64,000 bases of DNA, from contig CM055835.1 in NCBI GenBank assembly GCA_029582265.1, positions 7,989,500 to 8,053,499 on the forward strand. The letters run 5' to 3'. The notes under the pieces were generated by a model, which worked only from the letters and a program-made list of their open reading frames with translations, searched no databases and was not told the DNA's origin. A program made the position numbers and the translations under genes. How positions within the stretch are numbered: position 1 is the first letter of the stretch; the number at the start of each line of letters is the position of its first letter. This stretch comes from Zoroaster sp. YZ-2022 (Eukaryota > Echinodermata > Asteroidea > Forcipulatida > Zoroasteridae). Positions 1-13,191 of the stretch are shown in pieces.

Positions 1-154
1 GTTGAAAACACATCATGTCATCCACTAGTTTTGTCATTGCATCTTTATTCCAAAAAAGGAGTCCAAATTGGAGGCTTGTAGTTTAGATCGAGTCTTACAG
101 AGCATTATAATAACATCATGCGAGCCAATGTGATATTTATAAGGAAGGGGCTGA

Positions 155-221
155 GATAATAATAATACAGATTTATAATGCGCACATATCCACCAAGAAG
201 TGCTCAAGGCGCTTTACAGTA
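155..221 (-). repeat. Fragment of tRNA-Leu-derived SINE (3' end)
   Basis: An AAT run followed by 'cgcacatatccaccaa' and 'gtgctcaaggcgc' matches the 3' end of the SINE seen in full at 41205-41583. Only the tail-proximal part remains. Confidence 0.7.
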
Positions 222-605
222 AACAAGAAATCATACAATAGCATAACAATACAATAGCAAATGCAATATAATACTAAACAAAAGATAAAAAATGCATAAA
301 TGAATGTTAGTAGTCCTTATAGGCAATACACATAAGATGAGTTTTTAAGTTTTTAAGTTTTTCTTGAAGGAGATATATGGATGGGTTATTTGAAACAAAT
401 AATGAGTGCCTTTAATTTCATACAATTGGAAAAACATCTGGCTTTGCCTAAGTTTTCTACTTGGAATTATTTCATGTGTATGGACGGAATTGTTTTTATT
501 ATTGTGATTTGATACTATAAACAATCAAGGTCAAGTGTGGAAATAATTAATAATTTGTTTATCTTTTGCCAATTGAAGAGAGTAAGGTATCAAAATAAAG
601 GTTAT
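222..605. other. AT-rich stretch, no feature recognised
   Basis: I see no exon, motif or repeat pair here. It is probably the far end of a QSOX intron upstream of the LTR element. Confidence 0.4.
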
Positions 606-729
606 TGTCATGTATTCAACTATAAGCTATAAATGTAGTGTTGTAACATGTTATAGCGCCCTCATGTGATTCAATAAATACAAGCTCTCTCTCTCATAAA
701 TGGCATCTTCATAAAACGTGTATACCACA
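606..729 (+). repeat. 5' LTR
   Basis: It begins TGTCATGTATTC and ends GTGTATACCACA. It contains AATAAA (poly-A signal) near 'ttcaataaatacaagc'. It matches 5131-5246 apart from two short indels and a few substitutions. Confidence 0.88.
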
Positions 730-747
730 TGGTGTCAGAAGTAAAAG
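730..747 (+). promoter_or_regulatory. Candidate primer-binding site
   Basis: TGGTGTCAGAAGTAAAAG starts directly after the 5' LTR. The TGG start fits the CCA end of a tRNA. The tRNA species was not determined. Confidence 0.65.
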
Positions 748-765
748 CCTTCAAACTCACTAAAA

Positions 766-1403
766 ATGGATAAAATAGAGCTTCTAAAAGGATTGTCATT
801 GCAGGGAAACTAGCGGACAACTACAAATGGTTTGTACAAAGATATGACCTATACATGCTCGCCACGGGGAAAAACACGAAGCCTGAAAATCAGAAAACGG
901 CAATGTTCCTAACCATGGCAGGAGAAGACGCGCAACGACTGTACAACACTTTCAAGTGGGAGCAACCGGACGACAAAGAAAAGCTTGTCAAGGAAAAGTT
1001 TGCAGAACACTGCAAATCGAACACATCACAAGCATTCCTGAGACATCAATTCTTCAAACGGAGTCAACATGAAGGTGAGACCGTTGACCATTTTGTCACA
1101 GCATTGAAAACGCTGGCCAAAGATTGTGAATTTTGTGACTTAACAGACAGTCTCATACGGGACAACATAATATGTGGTGTGACCAGTGATATTGTCCGTG
1201 AGCGAATGCTTAGAGAAAGCAACATAGATTTGACCAAAGCTATAGAGATCTGTCGTGCTGCAGAGGCAAGCAAGGTGCAGATTGAAAGTCTCAGTAACAA
1301 AGCAGAAAAATCAGATGAGACAACAGAAGTCCATAAAATTGGAGTGAAGTCTAAACAAAAACATAAAGGAACAAAACAAAAAAAAGCCCAGGTCCAATGG
1401 CTA
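766..1403 (+). pseudogene. gag (capsid part) of Ty3/gypsy element
   Basis: The likely start is the ATG at 766. That frame stops after 15 codons; a one-base shift near 808-812 restores a long frame that runs past 855 to about 1403. The residues include AKDCEFCDL, IICGVTSDIVRERML and KAIEICRAAEAS, typical of gypsy-type Gag. A second shift near 1400 moves into the nucleocapsid/protease frame; that one could be a programmed shift or damage. No stop interrupts the main capsid frame. Confidence 0.75.
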
Positions 1404-2136
1404 CAAACAAACGGACATGTGGCAAGTGTGGAACAACACATGCCATACGAAATTGTCCAGCCTATGGACAGACCTGTCTTCGCTGCAACAAGCCTAATCA
1501 CTTTGCAAAATGCTGCAGAGCCAAGGCAGTACACATGGCTTCAGAAGAGATGGAAGAACTTTTCATCGGTAAAGTGGGGACAACAGACGAGCCCAAGAAA
1601 CAAAATAAAAATACAAAAGACTGGTTCATCAACCTAAAGGTGAATCACAAATGTCTACAACTGAAGATAGACACTGGAGCACAAGCAAACATCATCTCGG
1701 AGAGCACTCTCAAGAAGATAAAAAGAAATCCACAAGTTACACGCACATCTGCGAGATTGATAAACTACAGTGGAACAAGGATCCCGGTCGTAGGCAAATG
1801 TGTCATAAAAATATGCCATCGTGGAATCTCGCACAAACTTGACTTCATCGTTGTCGAAAAAGGACAAAACCTAATCGGATTGGATGCAGCAGTCAAAATA
1901 GCCCTGATCACGCGCATAGACAATCTGGAAAAGGCTGACATCACCAAAGAATATGCAGATGTATTCGATGGCACAGGATGCTTCAACAAATACCATCACA
2001 TCAAGGTTGATGAAAACGCTACACCGACAGTCCATCCGCCAAGACGAGTACCATTTGCACTAAGTGATAGACTCAAAGAAGAACTTGACAGACTAGTTGA
2101 ACAGAAAATCATAGAAAAAGTTGACTACCCTACATT
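1397..2136 (+). pseudogene. Nucleocapsid, protease and RT start of Ty3/gypsy element
   Basis: Two zinc knuckles are seen (CGKCGTTHAIRNC and CLRCNKPNHFAKC), then an aspartic protease with KIDTGAQANIIS, then the run into reverse transcriptase (PRRVPFALSDRLKEELDRL). The frame is cut at about 2136 by a LINE fragment, and the RT catalytic core and RNase H do not reappear beyond it, so several hundred residues are missing. Confidence 0.85.
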
Positions 2137-3599
2137 TATTCATTCATAAGTTTTACTGCTTCTTCAGTTACTGAAGAGTTGCAGAGTGTTTCCACTGATC
2201 TAAACTTTACACAGTTCCGCGGCTTTAAACAGTTCGTATTCGTTTTCATACCGGGATTGAACTTGTTTGAACATAGTGTTGATCATTTTACCACGTTTTT
2301 TGTTTTTGTCGGCGCTTAGCATCATGCGTTTCATGATGAGATCATTTTCCGCGCGAATGAGGTGAGCAACGTACTTTTCCTGTTGTTTAGAAACAAAATC
2401 TGAAATTGATGGTACTTTGCAGAAGCGGTAGAGATCGGCGGTAGTGTACCAATATCGAAAATCTGTCTCACCGCCATCGTGATCTGGATGTCTGCAAAAG
2501 CCGTTACGAATCATCTTGCGTAACATGATTTGATAACAAGCATTCAGTTTAGTTTGTTGCGCTTTGGTGAGTGACCAGTTGGCACAATTGTAGCAGAGTC
2601 TTGAACGAACAAAAGAGTTAAGAAATTGGATGCGAATCCACAAGTGTATCTTTCGGTTCAGGAAAAGGTTTTTCATGGAATTGAATTTGATATCAGCACA
2701 GTCGATGTGTGCGTTAATTTCGATGTCTCCAGTGGTGCACTCGCGGTGGTTTATCAACGAGCCTAGGTAGCGAAATGTCTGGCACGACACAATCGGGAAA
2801 TTTTTTATACATATTTTGCTGTCTTTGTTTTCATCTTCTCCAGTCGGATCAATGGTCATAAGTTCCGTTTTCGATTTATTAATCTGGAGTCGGTACTTTT
2901 TGAAAATATCATCGATGAGTTCAGCAGCTGATTGCATGTGACCTAGTTCAGTGCAAAACAGGATAATGTTGTCTGCGTAACCACTCCAAGGGCACCAATT
3001 GTCGCCTCTAGGTGGGTAATTTCTCCGTTGACTGCGATTGCAGAATGTGCCGGTATCGTACTTGTGCTGAAAAAATTCTATTTTTTGTTGGGCTGCTTGG
3101 AGGAGGAAGACACGCATCACCCAATCTAAGAACAAGTTAAACAGGCAGGGGCTCTCGGATCCTCCCTGTCGAACCCCTGCTGTTGTCGGAAATGTTGCGT
3201 CAGTGCTGTGGTGGTAGAGCGACGTCGACGTGTACAAGCTTTCCAGGATATCGATGAGTACATTGTCGGTGCTACGGAAATGGAGACGAACAGTCTCGAA
3301 CATCCATTTGCGTACCAGTCCATCGAATGCTACTGACAAATCGATGAAAAGGAGGTGTATTTTTTGCTGACGGCTGATTGAAATCTGTTGAGCACGTTTT
3401 GCAATGAATACGCCATCCGTGCATCCACGACCAGTCACGAAACCGTTCTGGAATTCTGAGATTTGAGCGTTGTACCATTTCTGAAGCCGTTTAAGAATGA
3501 TCTGGATTAGAACCTTGCAAACACTTGAACCAATGCTGAGACCCCTGTATATGTCGGGGTTGAGACGACTGCCCTCGTTTTTGTCATTTAGGCATAATT
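2137..3599 (-). pseudogene. LINE (non-LTR) reverse transcriptase fragment
   Basis: The open frame on the minus strand runs from about 3597 to 2200. It shows RT blocks in order: NGFVTGRGCTDG, LLFIDLSVAFDG, GVRQGGSESPCLFNLFLDW, then GYADNIILF, INKSKTELM and a thumb with FRYLGSLIN. The catalytic box should be YADD; here the second Asp is Asn, so the enzyme would be dead. The frame starts inside the RT domain, so the copy is 5' truncated. At its 3' end a TGAATGAATAAA-like tail abuts the gag-pol sequence. It sits antisense in the LTR element. The clade was not determined. Confidence 0.85.
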
Positions 3600-4120
3600 A
3601 AGTGTAAAGCTAGAGCAAGTGGCACAATGTATTGGCCAGGTATGTCAAAACAAATAGAAGATGTGTGCAGTAGGCCTACAGGTGTGTAATCTGTCTAGAA
3701 CACAGAAAATCCAACATGAAAGAGCCAATGAATCCACATCCTTCACCAGACCGTCCATGGTCCAAAGTGGGAACAAACTTATTCTATTTGGGTACAAGAA
3801 CATACTTGATAGTAGTGTATTATTATTCCAAATATCCAGAAATCATGTTGCTAGACGACACTACAAGCAAAGGTGTAATCACTGCACTGAAGAGCATATT
3901 TGCTTGTCATGGAATTCCAGATCAAGTGATCTCAGATGTAGGACCACAGTACAGTAGTCAGAAATTCAGAGAATTTGCCCAAGCATGGCAATTTAAACAT
4001 GTAAAATCTAGCCCTGGGTATGCACAGTCCAATGGAATGGCAGAAAGAACCATTCAAACGGTAAAGCAGTTGCTAAAGAAAGCAATCAAAAGCAAGCAAG
4101 ATCCATATTTAAGTCCATAG
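3600..4120 (+). pseudogene. Integrase of Ty3/gypsy element
   Basis: The region resumes with 'KCKARASGTMYWPGMSK', the integrase zinc-binding part, then shifts frame and continues as the catalytic core from 3716. It shows WSKVGTNLF, YYSKYPE, ISDVGPQYSS and NGMAERTIQTVKQLL. The first catalytic Asp (normally VGTDLF) is Asn here; the second Asp and the Glu are kept. The frame ends at 4120, short of the normal C-terminus. Confidence 0.85.
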
Positions 4121-4146
4121 ATCAGAACCTTGGATCACCAAGTCAG

Positions 4147-4539
4147 TTGCTAATGAGTAGAAGAACAAAGAGCATTCTTCCCACACACACAAAGCTGTTG
4201 GAACCAAAAGTTCACACCAACATCAAACAGCAACTGATCAACAGACAAACAGTACAAAAAATGTACTACGATCGAAACACCAAAAACCTACCAAATCTGA
4301 ACATAGGTGATACTGTCAGGGTGCAACAGAAAAATGGAACTTGGCAACCAGCTGTTGTTACTCAGAAAACACAAGAACCTAGATCCTATGTTGTGACAAC
4401 GCCCACAGGGAAATTGAGAAGAAACAGAAAACATCTTCTCAAAACCATAGAAAACCCTCCAACTTTAGAACCACCATGTGTTCCACAAAGGACCGCAACA
4501 ACTAGTCAAAGAAACACAAACAAATATCCCACAAAGTAA
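4147..4539 (+). pseudogene. Integrase C-terminal domain of Ty3/gypsy element
   Basis: LLMSRRTKSILP, then KMYYDRNTKNLP, IGDTVRVQQKNGTW and YVVTTPTGKLRRNRKHL match the C-terminal tail of Ty3/gypsy integrases. A short deletion separates it from the core at 4120. The end of the frame runs directly into the AAT tail of the SINE. Confidence 0.8.
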
Positions 4540-4880
4540 TAATAATAATAATAATAATGTGTGGATTTATATAGCGCACGTATCCACCAACTAAGTGGTG
4601 CTCAAGGCGCATTATATTATTATCCCTGCTCATAAGGCTCATAAGGCTCATAAATCATTCCTGAAACCATCTCAGCTCCCTGGGGAGTATACAGCTCAAT
4701 TGCTGCCATTTCTAGCGCATATAGAGCAAACCAACTCTGCCTTCACAGGTACCCATTTAACCCCTGGGTGGAGAGAAGCAATTATGATTAAGTGTCTTGC
4801 TCAAGGACACAAGTGTCACGGCCGTGATTCGAACCCACATTATGTTGCTAACACCAGAACTTGAATCCGGTAAGCTACCG
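4538..4880 (-). repeat. tRNA-Leu-derived SINE, nearly full length
   Basis: Read on the minus strand, a tRNA-like head carries the B box GGGTTCGAATCAC; the body contains 'ccttgagcaagacactt' and 'gggtacctgtgaaggcagag', and the tail is (ATT)n. 'ataaggctc' is repeated in the body. It is inserted after the integrase C-terminus. Confidence 0.82.
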
Positions 4881-5118
4881 AGAAGATATATTGATGAGTA
4901 TTAATTGTTGATGAGTATAAAGGGAAGTTTTTGAGTTAAGTTATCCATCAGGTCTAACTAAGACATTTGACTTGAATTTTGAACCTAAGGATTATTAACA
5001 GTTTTCTTTATAGAAATTTCTTAAATAGAAAATTGGTGTAAGATTTGAACATAGACTTCATGGTACACGTACTCTCCACTTAGTAGTAAACTAAGTTTGA
5101 CAATTTTTTCTTTGGACT

Positions 5119-5130
5119 GAAAAAGGGGGA
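5119..5130 (+). promoter_or_regulatory. Polypurine tract
   Basis: GAAAAAGGGGGA lies immediately before the 3' LTR, as expected for plus-strand priming. Confidence 0.75.
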
Positions 5131-5246
5131 TGTCATGTATTCAACTATAAGCTATAAATGTACGTAACATGTTATAGCGCCCTCATGTGATTCAATAAAT
5201 ACAAGCTCTCTCATAAATGGCATCTTCATAAAACGTGTATATCACA
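5131..5246 (+). repeat. 3' LTR
   Basis: It matches 606-729 with two small deletions. The minisatellite starts at the next base. Confidence 0.88.
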
Positions 5247-6791
5247 TGCAGGACCACTGTGCACTGTATGCTATGTACATGTATGTAGGACCACGTATGC
5301 TATGCAGGACCAAAAGCTGTGTACTGTATGCTATGCAGGACCACTGTGTACTGTATGCTATGCAGGACCACTGTGTACTGTATGCTATGTATGTAGGACC
5401 ACTGTGTACTGTATGCTACATGTACATGTATGTATGTAGGACCACTGTGTACTGTATGCTATGCAGGACCACTGTGTACTGTATGCTACATATATGTATG
5501 TAGGACCACTGTGTACTGTATGCTACATGTATGTATGTAGGACCACTGTGTACTGTATGCTATGCAGGACCACTGTGTACTGTATGCTATGTAGGACCAC
5601 TGTGTACTGTATGCTATGCAGGACCACTGTGTACTGTATGCTATGTAGGACCACTGTGTACTGTATGCTATGCAGGACCACTGTGTACTGTATGCTATGC
5701 AGGACCACTGTGTACTGTATGCTATGTATGTAGGACCACTGTGTACTGTATGCTATGTATGTAGGACCACTGTGTACTGTATGCTATGTAGGACCACTGT
5801 GTACTGTATGCTATGCAGGACCACTGTGTACTGTATGCTATGCAGGACCACTGTGTACTGTATGCTATGCAGGACCACTGTGTACTGTATGCTATGTAGG
5901 ACCACTGTGTACTGTATGCTATGCAGGACCACTGTGTACTGTATGCTATGCAGGACCACTGTGTACTGTATGCTATGCAGGACCACTGTGTACTGTATGC
6001 TATGCAGGACCACTGTGTACTGTATGCTATGTATGCAGGACCACTGTGTACTGTATGCTATGTAGGACCACTGTGTACTGTATGCTATGCAGGACCACTG
6101 TGTACTGTATGCTATGCAGGACCACTGTGTACTGTATGCTATGTATGTAGGACCACTGTGTACTGTATGCTATGTAGGACCACTGTGTACTGTATGCTAT
6201 GCAGGACCACTGTGTACTGTATGCTATGTAGGACCACTGTGTACTGTATGCTATGTATGTAGGACCACTGTGTACTGTATGCTATGTATGTAGGACCACT
6301 GTGTACTGTATGCTATGTATGTAGGACCACTGTGCACTGTATGCTATGTATGTAGGACCACTGTGTACTGTATGCTATGCAGGACCACTGTGTACTGTAT
6401 GCTATGTATGTAGGACCACTGTGCACTGTATGCTATGTATGTAGGACCACTGTGTACTGTATGCTATGCAGGACCACTGTGTACTGTATGCTATGTATGT
6501 AGGACCACTGTGTACTGTATGCTACATGTATGTATGTAGGACCACTGTGTACTGTATGCTATGCAGGACCACTGTGTACTGTATGCTACATATATGTATG
6601 TAGGACCACTGTGTACTGTATGCTACATGTATGTATGTAGGACCACTGTGTACTGTATGCTATGCAGGACCACTGTGTACTGTATGCTATGTAGGACCAC
6701 TGTGTACTGTATGCTATGCAGGACCACTGTGTACTGTATGCTACATGTATGTATGTAGGACCACTGTGTACTGTATGCTACATGTATGTAT

Positions 6792-7526
6792 CATGGAGGA
6801 AGAAAACAGAAGGAGTCACAACGAAGGCATATCAAAGGTTCAATGTCTTTTGCCGCGGTCGTAAAATTTCTAAGCCAGCGCTAATCGTTTAATCCGATTA
6901 TCGAGGAGAACTACAGCCAGGCTTTCTTTGCACATGCGCATTGCGCGCATTGCTGACGCGTTGTCCTATTGCACTACACGGAAGGCTGGCTCCCGATCCA
7001 ACTCGACCTACGAATCCAACACTGCAATATCTTCAGTGTACAGCATCGTATATATGAGGATTGAAATGATAAAAGCTAAACAACACGCCTTTGAATTTGA
7101 CACTTGGTTGGCTTCGGAGATCACCGGAAATATCCTTAAAATAAGTTGCTAAAAGACACTTTATTGTAACATCTGAATGTTATATTTAGCGTAAGTCAGC
7201 TTCGGATTCGACGATCAAAACACCAAAATACTCGTGGAAAAATCGCTATTGAAGACAATGCATTGCGCAATATAAAAAGCCCATGAAAAGTAGTGCATAC
7301 GTTTGTGTTTATTCGCTTGCTTCAGATTTCTACCCTCAATTATGTATCCTGGTCGCGAGCAAGCCGAGCGGCAAAAGACATTGTACACAAGGGGATTATC
7401 GCGGTCGTTAAACTTGTAAGCGCAGCGGGTGGCCGTAACGTATTTCCAATGGGCCACTCCGAAGTGCTAATTGGTTATGAGATAAGAGGCTGGGCGATGT
7501 GACTCCTTCTGTTTTCTTCCTCCATG
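6792..7526 (+). mobile_element. Non-autonomous DNA transposon, family A copy 1 (inside minisatellite)
   Basis: The ends are inverted repeats CATGGAGGAAGAAAACAGAA and its complement. The interior is closely related to 45530-46380. The right inverted repeat is cut down to about 28 bp, whereas copy 2 keeps about 126 bp. Minisatellite lies on both sides, so this element entered an existing array or was engulfed by it. No clear target duplication is left. No transposase is encoded. Confidence 0.88.
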
Positions 7527-10500
7527 TACATGTATGTATGTAGGACCACTGTATGCTACATGTATGTATGTAGGACCACTGTGTACTGTATGCTATGCAG
7601 GACCACTGTGTACTGTATGCTATGTATGTAGGACCACTGTGTACTGTATGCTACATGTATGTACATGTATGTAGGACCACTGTGTACTGTATGCTACATG
7701 TACATATGTATGTACATATAGGACCACTGTGTACTGTATGCTACATGTATGTACATGTATGTAGGACCACTGTGTACTGTATGCTACATGTATGTACATG
7801 TATGTAGGACCACTGTGTACTGTATGCTACATGTATGTATGTAGGACCACTGTGTACTGTATGCTACATGTATGTACATGTATGTAGGACCACTGTGTAC
7901 TGTATGCTACATGTATGTACATGTATGTAGGACCACTGTGTACTGTATGCTATGTATGCAGGACCACTGTGTACTGTATGCTATGCAGGACCACTGTGTA
8001 CTGTATGCTATGCAGGACCACTGTGCACTGTATGCTATGTCTATAGGACCACTGTGTATATACTGTATGCTATGCAGGACCACTGTGTACTGTATGCTAT
8101 GTAGGACCACTGTGTACTGTATGCTATGTATGTAGGACCACTGTGTACTGTATGCTACATGTACATGTATGTATGTAGGACCACTGTGTACTGTATGCTA
8201 CATGTACATGTATGTATGTAGGACCACTGTGTACTGTATGCTACATGTACATGTATGTATGTAGGACCACTGTGTACTGTATGCTATGTATGTAGGACCA
8301 CTGTGTACTGTATGCTACATGTACATGTATGTATGTAGGACCACTGTGTACTGTATGCTACATGTACATGTATGTATGCAGGACCACTGTGTACTGTATG
8401 CTATGCAGGACCACTGTGCACTGTATGCTATGCAGGACCACTGTGTACTGTATGCTATGTAGGACCACTGTGTACTGTATGCTATGCAGGACCACTGTGT
8501 ACTGTATGCTATGCAGGACCACTGTGTACTGTATGCTATGTAGGACCACTGTGTACTGTATGCTATGTAGGACCACTGTGTACTGTATGCTATGCAGGAC
8601 CACTGTGTACTGTATGCTATGCAGGACCACTGTGTACTGTATGCTATGTATGCAGGACCACTGTGTACTGTATGCTATGTAGGACCACTGTGTACTGTAT
8701 GCTATGTATGTAGGACCACTGTGTACTGTATGCTATGTAGGACCACTGTGTACTGTATGCTATGTATGCAGGACCACTGTGTACTGTATGCTATGTAGGA
8801 CCACTGTGTACTGTATGCTATGTATGTAGGACCACTGTGTACTGTATGCTATGTAGGACCACTGTGTACTGTATGCTATGTAGGACCACTGTGTACTGTA
8901 TGCTATGTAGGACCACTGTGTACTGTATGCTATGTAGGACCACTGTGTACTGTATGCTATGCAGGACCACTGTGTACTGTATGCTATGCAGGATCACTGT
9001 GTACTGTATGCTATGTATGCAGGACCACTGTGTACTGTGGCGCTGCGTATGTAGGACCACTGTGTACTGTATGCTATGTAGGACCACTGTGTACTGTATG
9101 CTATGCAGGACCACTGTGTACTGTATGCTATGCAGGATCACTGTGTACTGTATGCTATGTATGCAGGACCACTGTGTACTGTATGCTATGTAGGACCACT
9201 GTGTACTGTATGCTATGTAGGACCACTGTGTACTGTATGCTATGCAGGACCACTGTGTACTGTATGCTATGTAGGACCACTGTGTACTGTATGCTATGTA
9301 GGACCACTGTGTACTGTATGCTATGCAGGACCACTGTGTACTGTATGCTATGTATGCAGGACCACTGTGTACTGTATGCTATGTAGGACCACTGTGTACT
9401 GTATGCTATGTATGTAGGACCACTGTGTACTGTATGCTATGCAGGACCACTGTGTACTGTATGCTATGCAGGACCACTGTGTACTGTATGCTATGTATGC
9501 AGGACCACTGTGTACTGTATGCTATGTAGGACCACTGTGTACTGTATGCTATGCAGGACCACTGTGTACTGTATGCTATGTAGGACCACTGTGTACTGTA
9601 TGTATGTAGGACCACTGTGTACTGTATGCTATGTAGGACCACTGTGTACTGTATGCTATGCAGGACCACTGTGTACTGTATGCTATGTAGGACCACTGTG
9701 TACTGTATGTATGTAGGACCACTGTACTGTATGCTATGTAGGACCACTGTGTACTGTATGCTATGCAGGACCACTGTGTACTGTATGCTATGTATGCAGG
9801 ACCACTGTGTACTGTATGCTATGTAGGACCACTGTGTACTGTATGCTATGTATGTAGGACCACTGTGTACTGTATGCTATGTAGGACCACTGTGTACTGT
9901 ATGCTATGCAGGACCACTGTGTACTGTATGCTATGTATGCAGGACCACTGTGTACTGTATGCTATGTAGGACCACTGTGTACTGTATGCTATGCAGGACC
10001 ACTGTGTACTGTATGCTATGTAGGACCACTGTGTACTGTATGTATGTAGGACCACTGTGTACTGTATGCTATGCAGGACCACTGTGTACTGTATGCTATG
10101 TAGGACCACTGTGTACTGTATGCTATGCAGGACCACTGTGTACTGTATGCTATGTAGGACCACTGTGTACTGTATGTATGTAGGACCACTGTGTACTGTA
10201 TGCTATGCAGGACCACTGTGTACTGTATGCTATGCAGGACCACTGTGCACTGTATGCTATGTCTATAGGACCACTGTGTATATACTGTATGCTATGCAGG
10301 ACCACTGTGTACTGTATGCTATGCAGGACCACTGTGTACTGTATGCTATGTATGTAGGACCACTGTGTACTGTATGCTATGTATGTAGGACCACTGTGTA
10401 CTGTATGCTATGCAGGACCACTGTGTACTGTATGCTATGTATGTAGGACCACTGTGTACTGTATGCTATGCAGGACCACTGTGCACTGTATGCTATGTAT

Positions 10501-13191
10501 GTAGGACCACTGTGTACTGTATGCTATGCAGGACCACTGTGTACTGTATGCTATGCAGGACCACTGTGCACTGTATGCTATGTCTATAGGACCACTGTGT
10601 ATATACTGTATGCTATGCAGGACCACTGTGTACTGTATGCTATGCAGGACCACTGTGTACTGTATGCTATGTATGTAGGACCACTGTGTACTGTATGCTA
10701 TGCAGGACCACTGTGTACTGTATGCTATGCAGGACCACTGTGCACTGTATGCTATGTCTATAGGACCACTGTGTATATACTGTATGCTATGCAGGACCAC
10801 TGTGTACTGTATGCTATGCAGGACCACTGTGTACTGTATGCTATGTATGTAGGACCACTGTGTACTGTATGCTATGTATGTAGGACCACTGTGTACTGTA
10901 TGCTATGCAGGACCACTGTGTACTGTATGCTATGCAGGACCACTGTGCACTGTATGCTATGTCTAGTCTATAGGACCACTGTGTATATACTGTATGCTAT
11001 GCAGGACCACTGTGTACTGTATGCTATGTAGGACCACTGTGTACTGTATGCTATGTATGTAGGACCACTGTGTACTGTATGCTATGCAGGACCACTGTGT
11101 ACTGTATGCTATGCAGGACCACTGTGCACTGTATGCTATGTCTATAGGACCACTGTGTATATACTGTATGCTATGCAGGACCACTGTATACTGTATGCTA
11201 TGCAGGACCACTGTGTACTGTATGCTACATGTATGTAGGACCACTGTGTACTGTATGCTATGTATGTAGGACCACTGTGTACTGTATGCTATGCAGGACC
11301 ACTGTGCACTGTATGCTATGTCTATAGGACCACTGTGTATATACTTTATGCTATGCAGGACCACTGTGTACTGTATGCTATGCAGGACCACTGTGTAGCA
11401 GGACCACTGTGTACTGTATGCTATGCAGGACCACTGTGTACTGTATGCTATGCAGGACCACTGTGTACTGTATGCTATGCAGGACCACTGTGTACTGTAT
11501 GCTATGTCTATAGGACCACTGTGTACTGTATGCTATGCAGGACCACTGTGTACTGTATGCTATGTATGTAGGACCACTGTGTACTGTATGCTATGTATGT
11601 AGGACCACTGTGTATATACTGTATGCTATGCAGGACCACTGTGTACTGTATGCTATGTAGGACCACTGTGCACTGTATGCTATGTATGTAGGACCACTGT
11701 GTACTGTATGCTATGTATGTAGGACCACTGTGCACTGTATGCTATGTATGTAGGACCACTGTGTACTGTATGCTAGTATGTAGGACCACTGTGTACTGTA
11801 TGCTATGTATGTAGGACCACTGTGTACTGTATGCTATGTATGTAGGACCACTGTGCACTGTATGCTATGTATGTAGGACCACTGTGTACTGTATGCTATG
11901 CAGGACCACTGTGTACTGTATGCTATGTATGTAGGACCACTGTGTACTGTATGCTACATGTACATGTATGTATGTAGGACCACTGTGTACTGTATGCTAC
12001 ATGTACATGTATGTATGTAGGACCACTGTGTACTGTATGCTACATGTACATGTATGTATGTAGGACCACTGTGTACTGTATGCTACATGTACATGTATGT
12101 ATGTAGGACCACTGTGTACTGTATGCTACATGTATGTATGTAGGACCACTGTGTACTGTATGCTACATGTACATGTATGTATGCAGGACCACTGTGTACT
12201 GTATGCTACATGTACATGTATGTATGTAGGACCACTGTGTACTGTATGCTATGCAGGACCACTGTGTACTGTATGCTACATGTACATGTATGTATGTAGG
12301 ACCACTGTGTACTGTATGCTACATGTACATGTATGTATGTAGGACCACTGTGTACTGTATGCTACATGTACATGTATGTATGTAGGACCACTGTGTACTG
12401 TATGCTACATGTACATGTATGTATGTAGGACCACTGTGTACTGTATGCTACATGTACATGTATGTATGTAGGACCACTGTGTACTGTATGCTACATGTAC
12501 ATGTATGTATGTAGGACCACTGTGTACTGTATGCTACATGTACATGTATGTATGTAGGACCACTGTGTACTGTATGCTACATGTACATGTATGTATGTAG
12601 GACCACTGTGTACTGTATGCTACATGTACATGTATGTATGCAGGACCACTGTGTACTGTATGCTATGCAGGACCACTGTGTACTGTATGCTACATGTACA
12701 TGTATGTATGTAGGACCACTGTGTACTGTATGCTACATGTACATGTATGTATGTAGGACCACTGTGTACTGTATGCTACATGTACATGTATGTATGTAGG
12801 ACCACTGTGTACTGTATGCTACATGTACATGTATGTATGCAGGACCACTGTGTACTGTATGCTACATGTACATGTATGTATGTAGGACCACTGTGTACTG
12901 TATGCTACATGTACATGTATGTATGTAGGACCACTGTGTACTGTATGCTATGTATGTAGGACCACTGTGTACTGTATGCTACATGTACATGTATGTATGT
13001 AGGACCACTGTGTACTGTATGCTACATGTACATGTATGTATGTAGGACCACTGTGTACTGTATGCTATGCAGGACCACTGTGTACTGTATGCTACATGTA
13101 CATGTATGTATGTAGGACCACTGTGTACTGTATGCTACATGTACATGTATGTATGTAGGACCACTGTGTACTGTATGCTACATGTACATTT

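Larger units (their letters stand above)
606..5246 (+). mobile_element. Decayed Ty3/gypsy LTR retrotransposon with short LTRs
   Basis: Two near-identical direct repeats of 124 and 116 bp (606-729 and 5131-5246) start TGTCATG and end CACA. A primer-binding-like site follows the first and an AAAAGGGGGA polypurine tract precedes the second. Between them are gag, zinc knuckles, protease, the start of RT, then integrase. RT and RNase H are mostly lost, and a LINE fragment (2137-3599) and a SINE (4538-4880) are inserted. The flanks differ (GTTAT and TGCAG), so no target duplication is seen. It is inactive. Confidence 0.88.

Noticed and set aside
606..5246. An endogenous virus with an envelope gene
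   Set aside because: Nothing between integrase and the 3' LTR encodes a signal peptide, surface protein or transmembrane segment. It is a plain Ty3/gypsy retrotransposon remnant.
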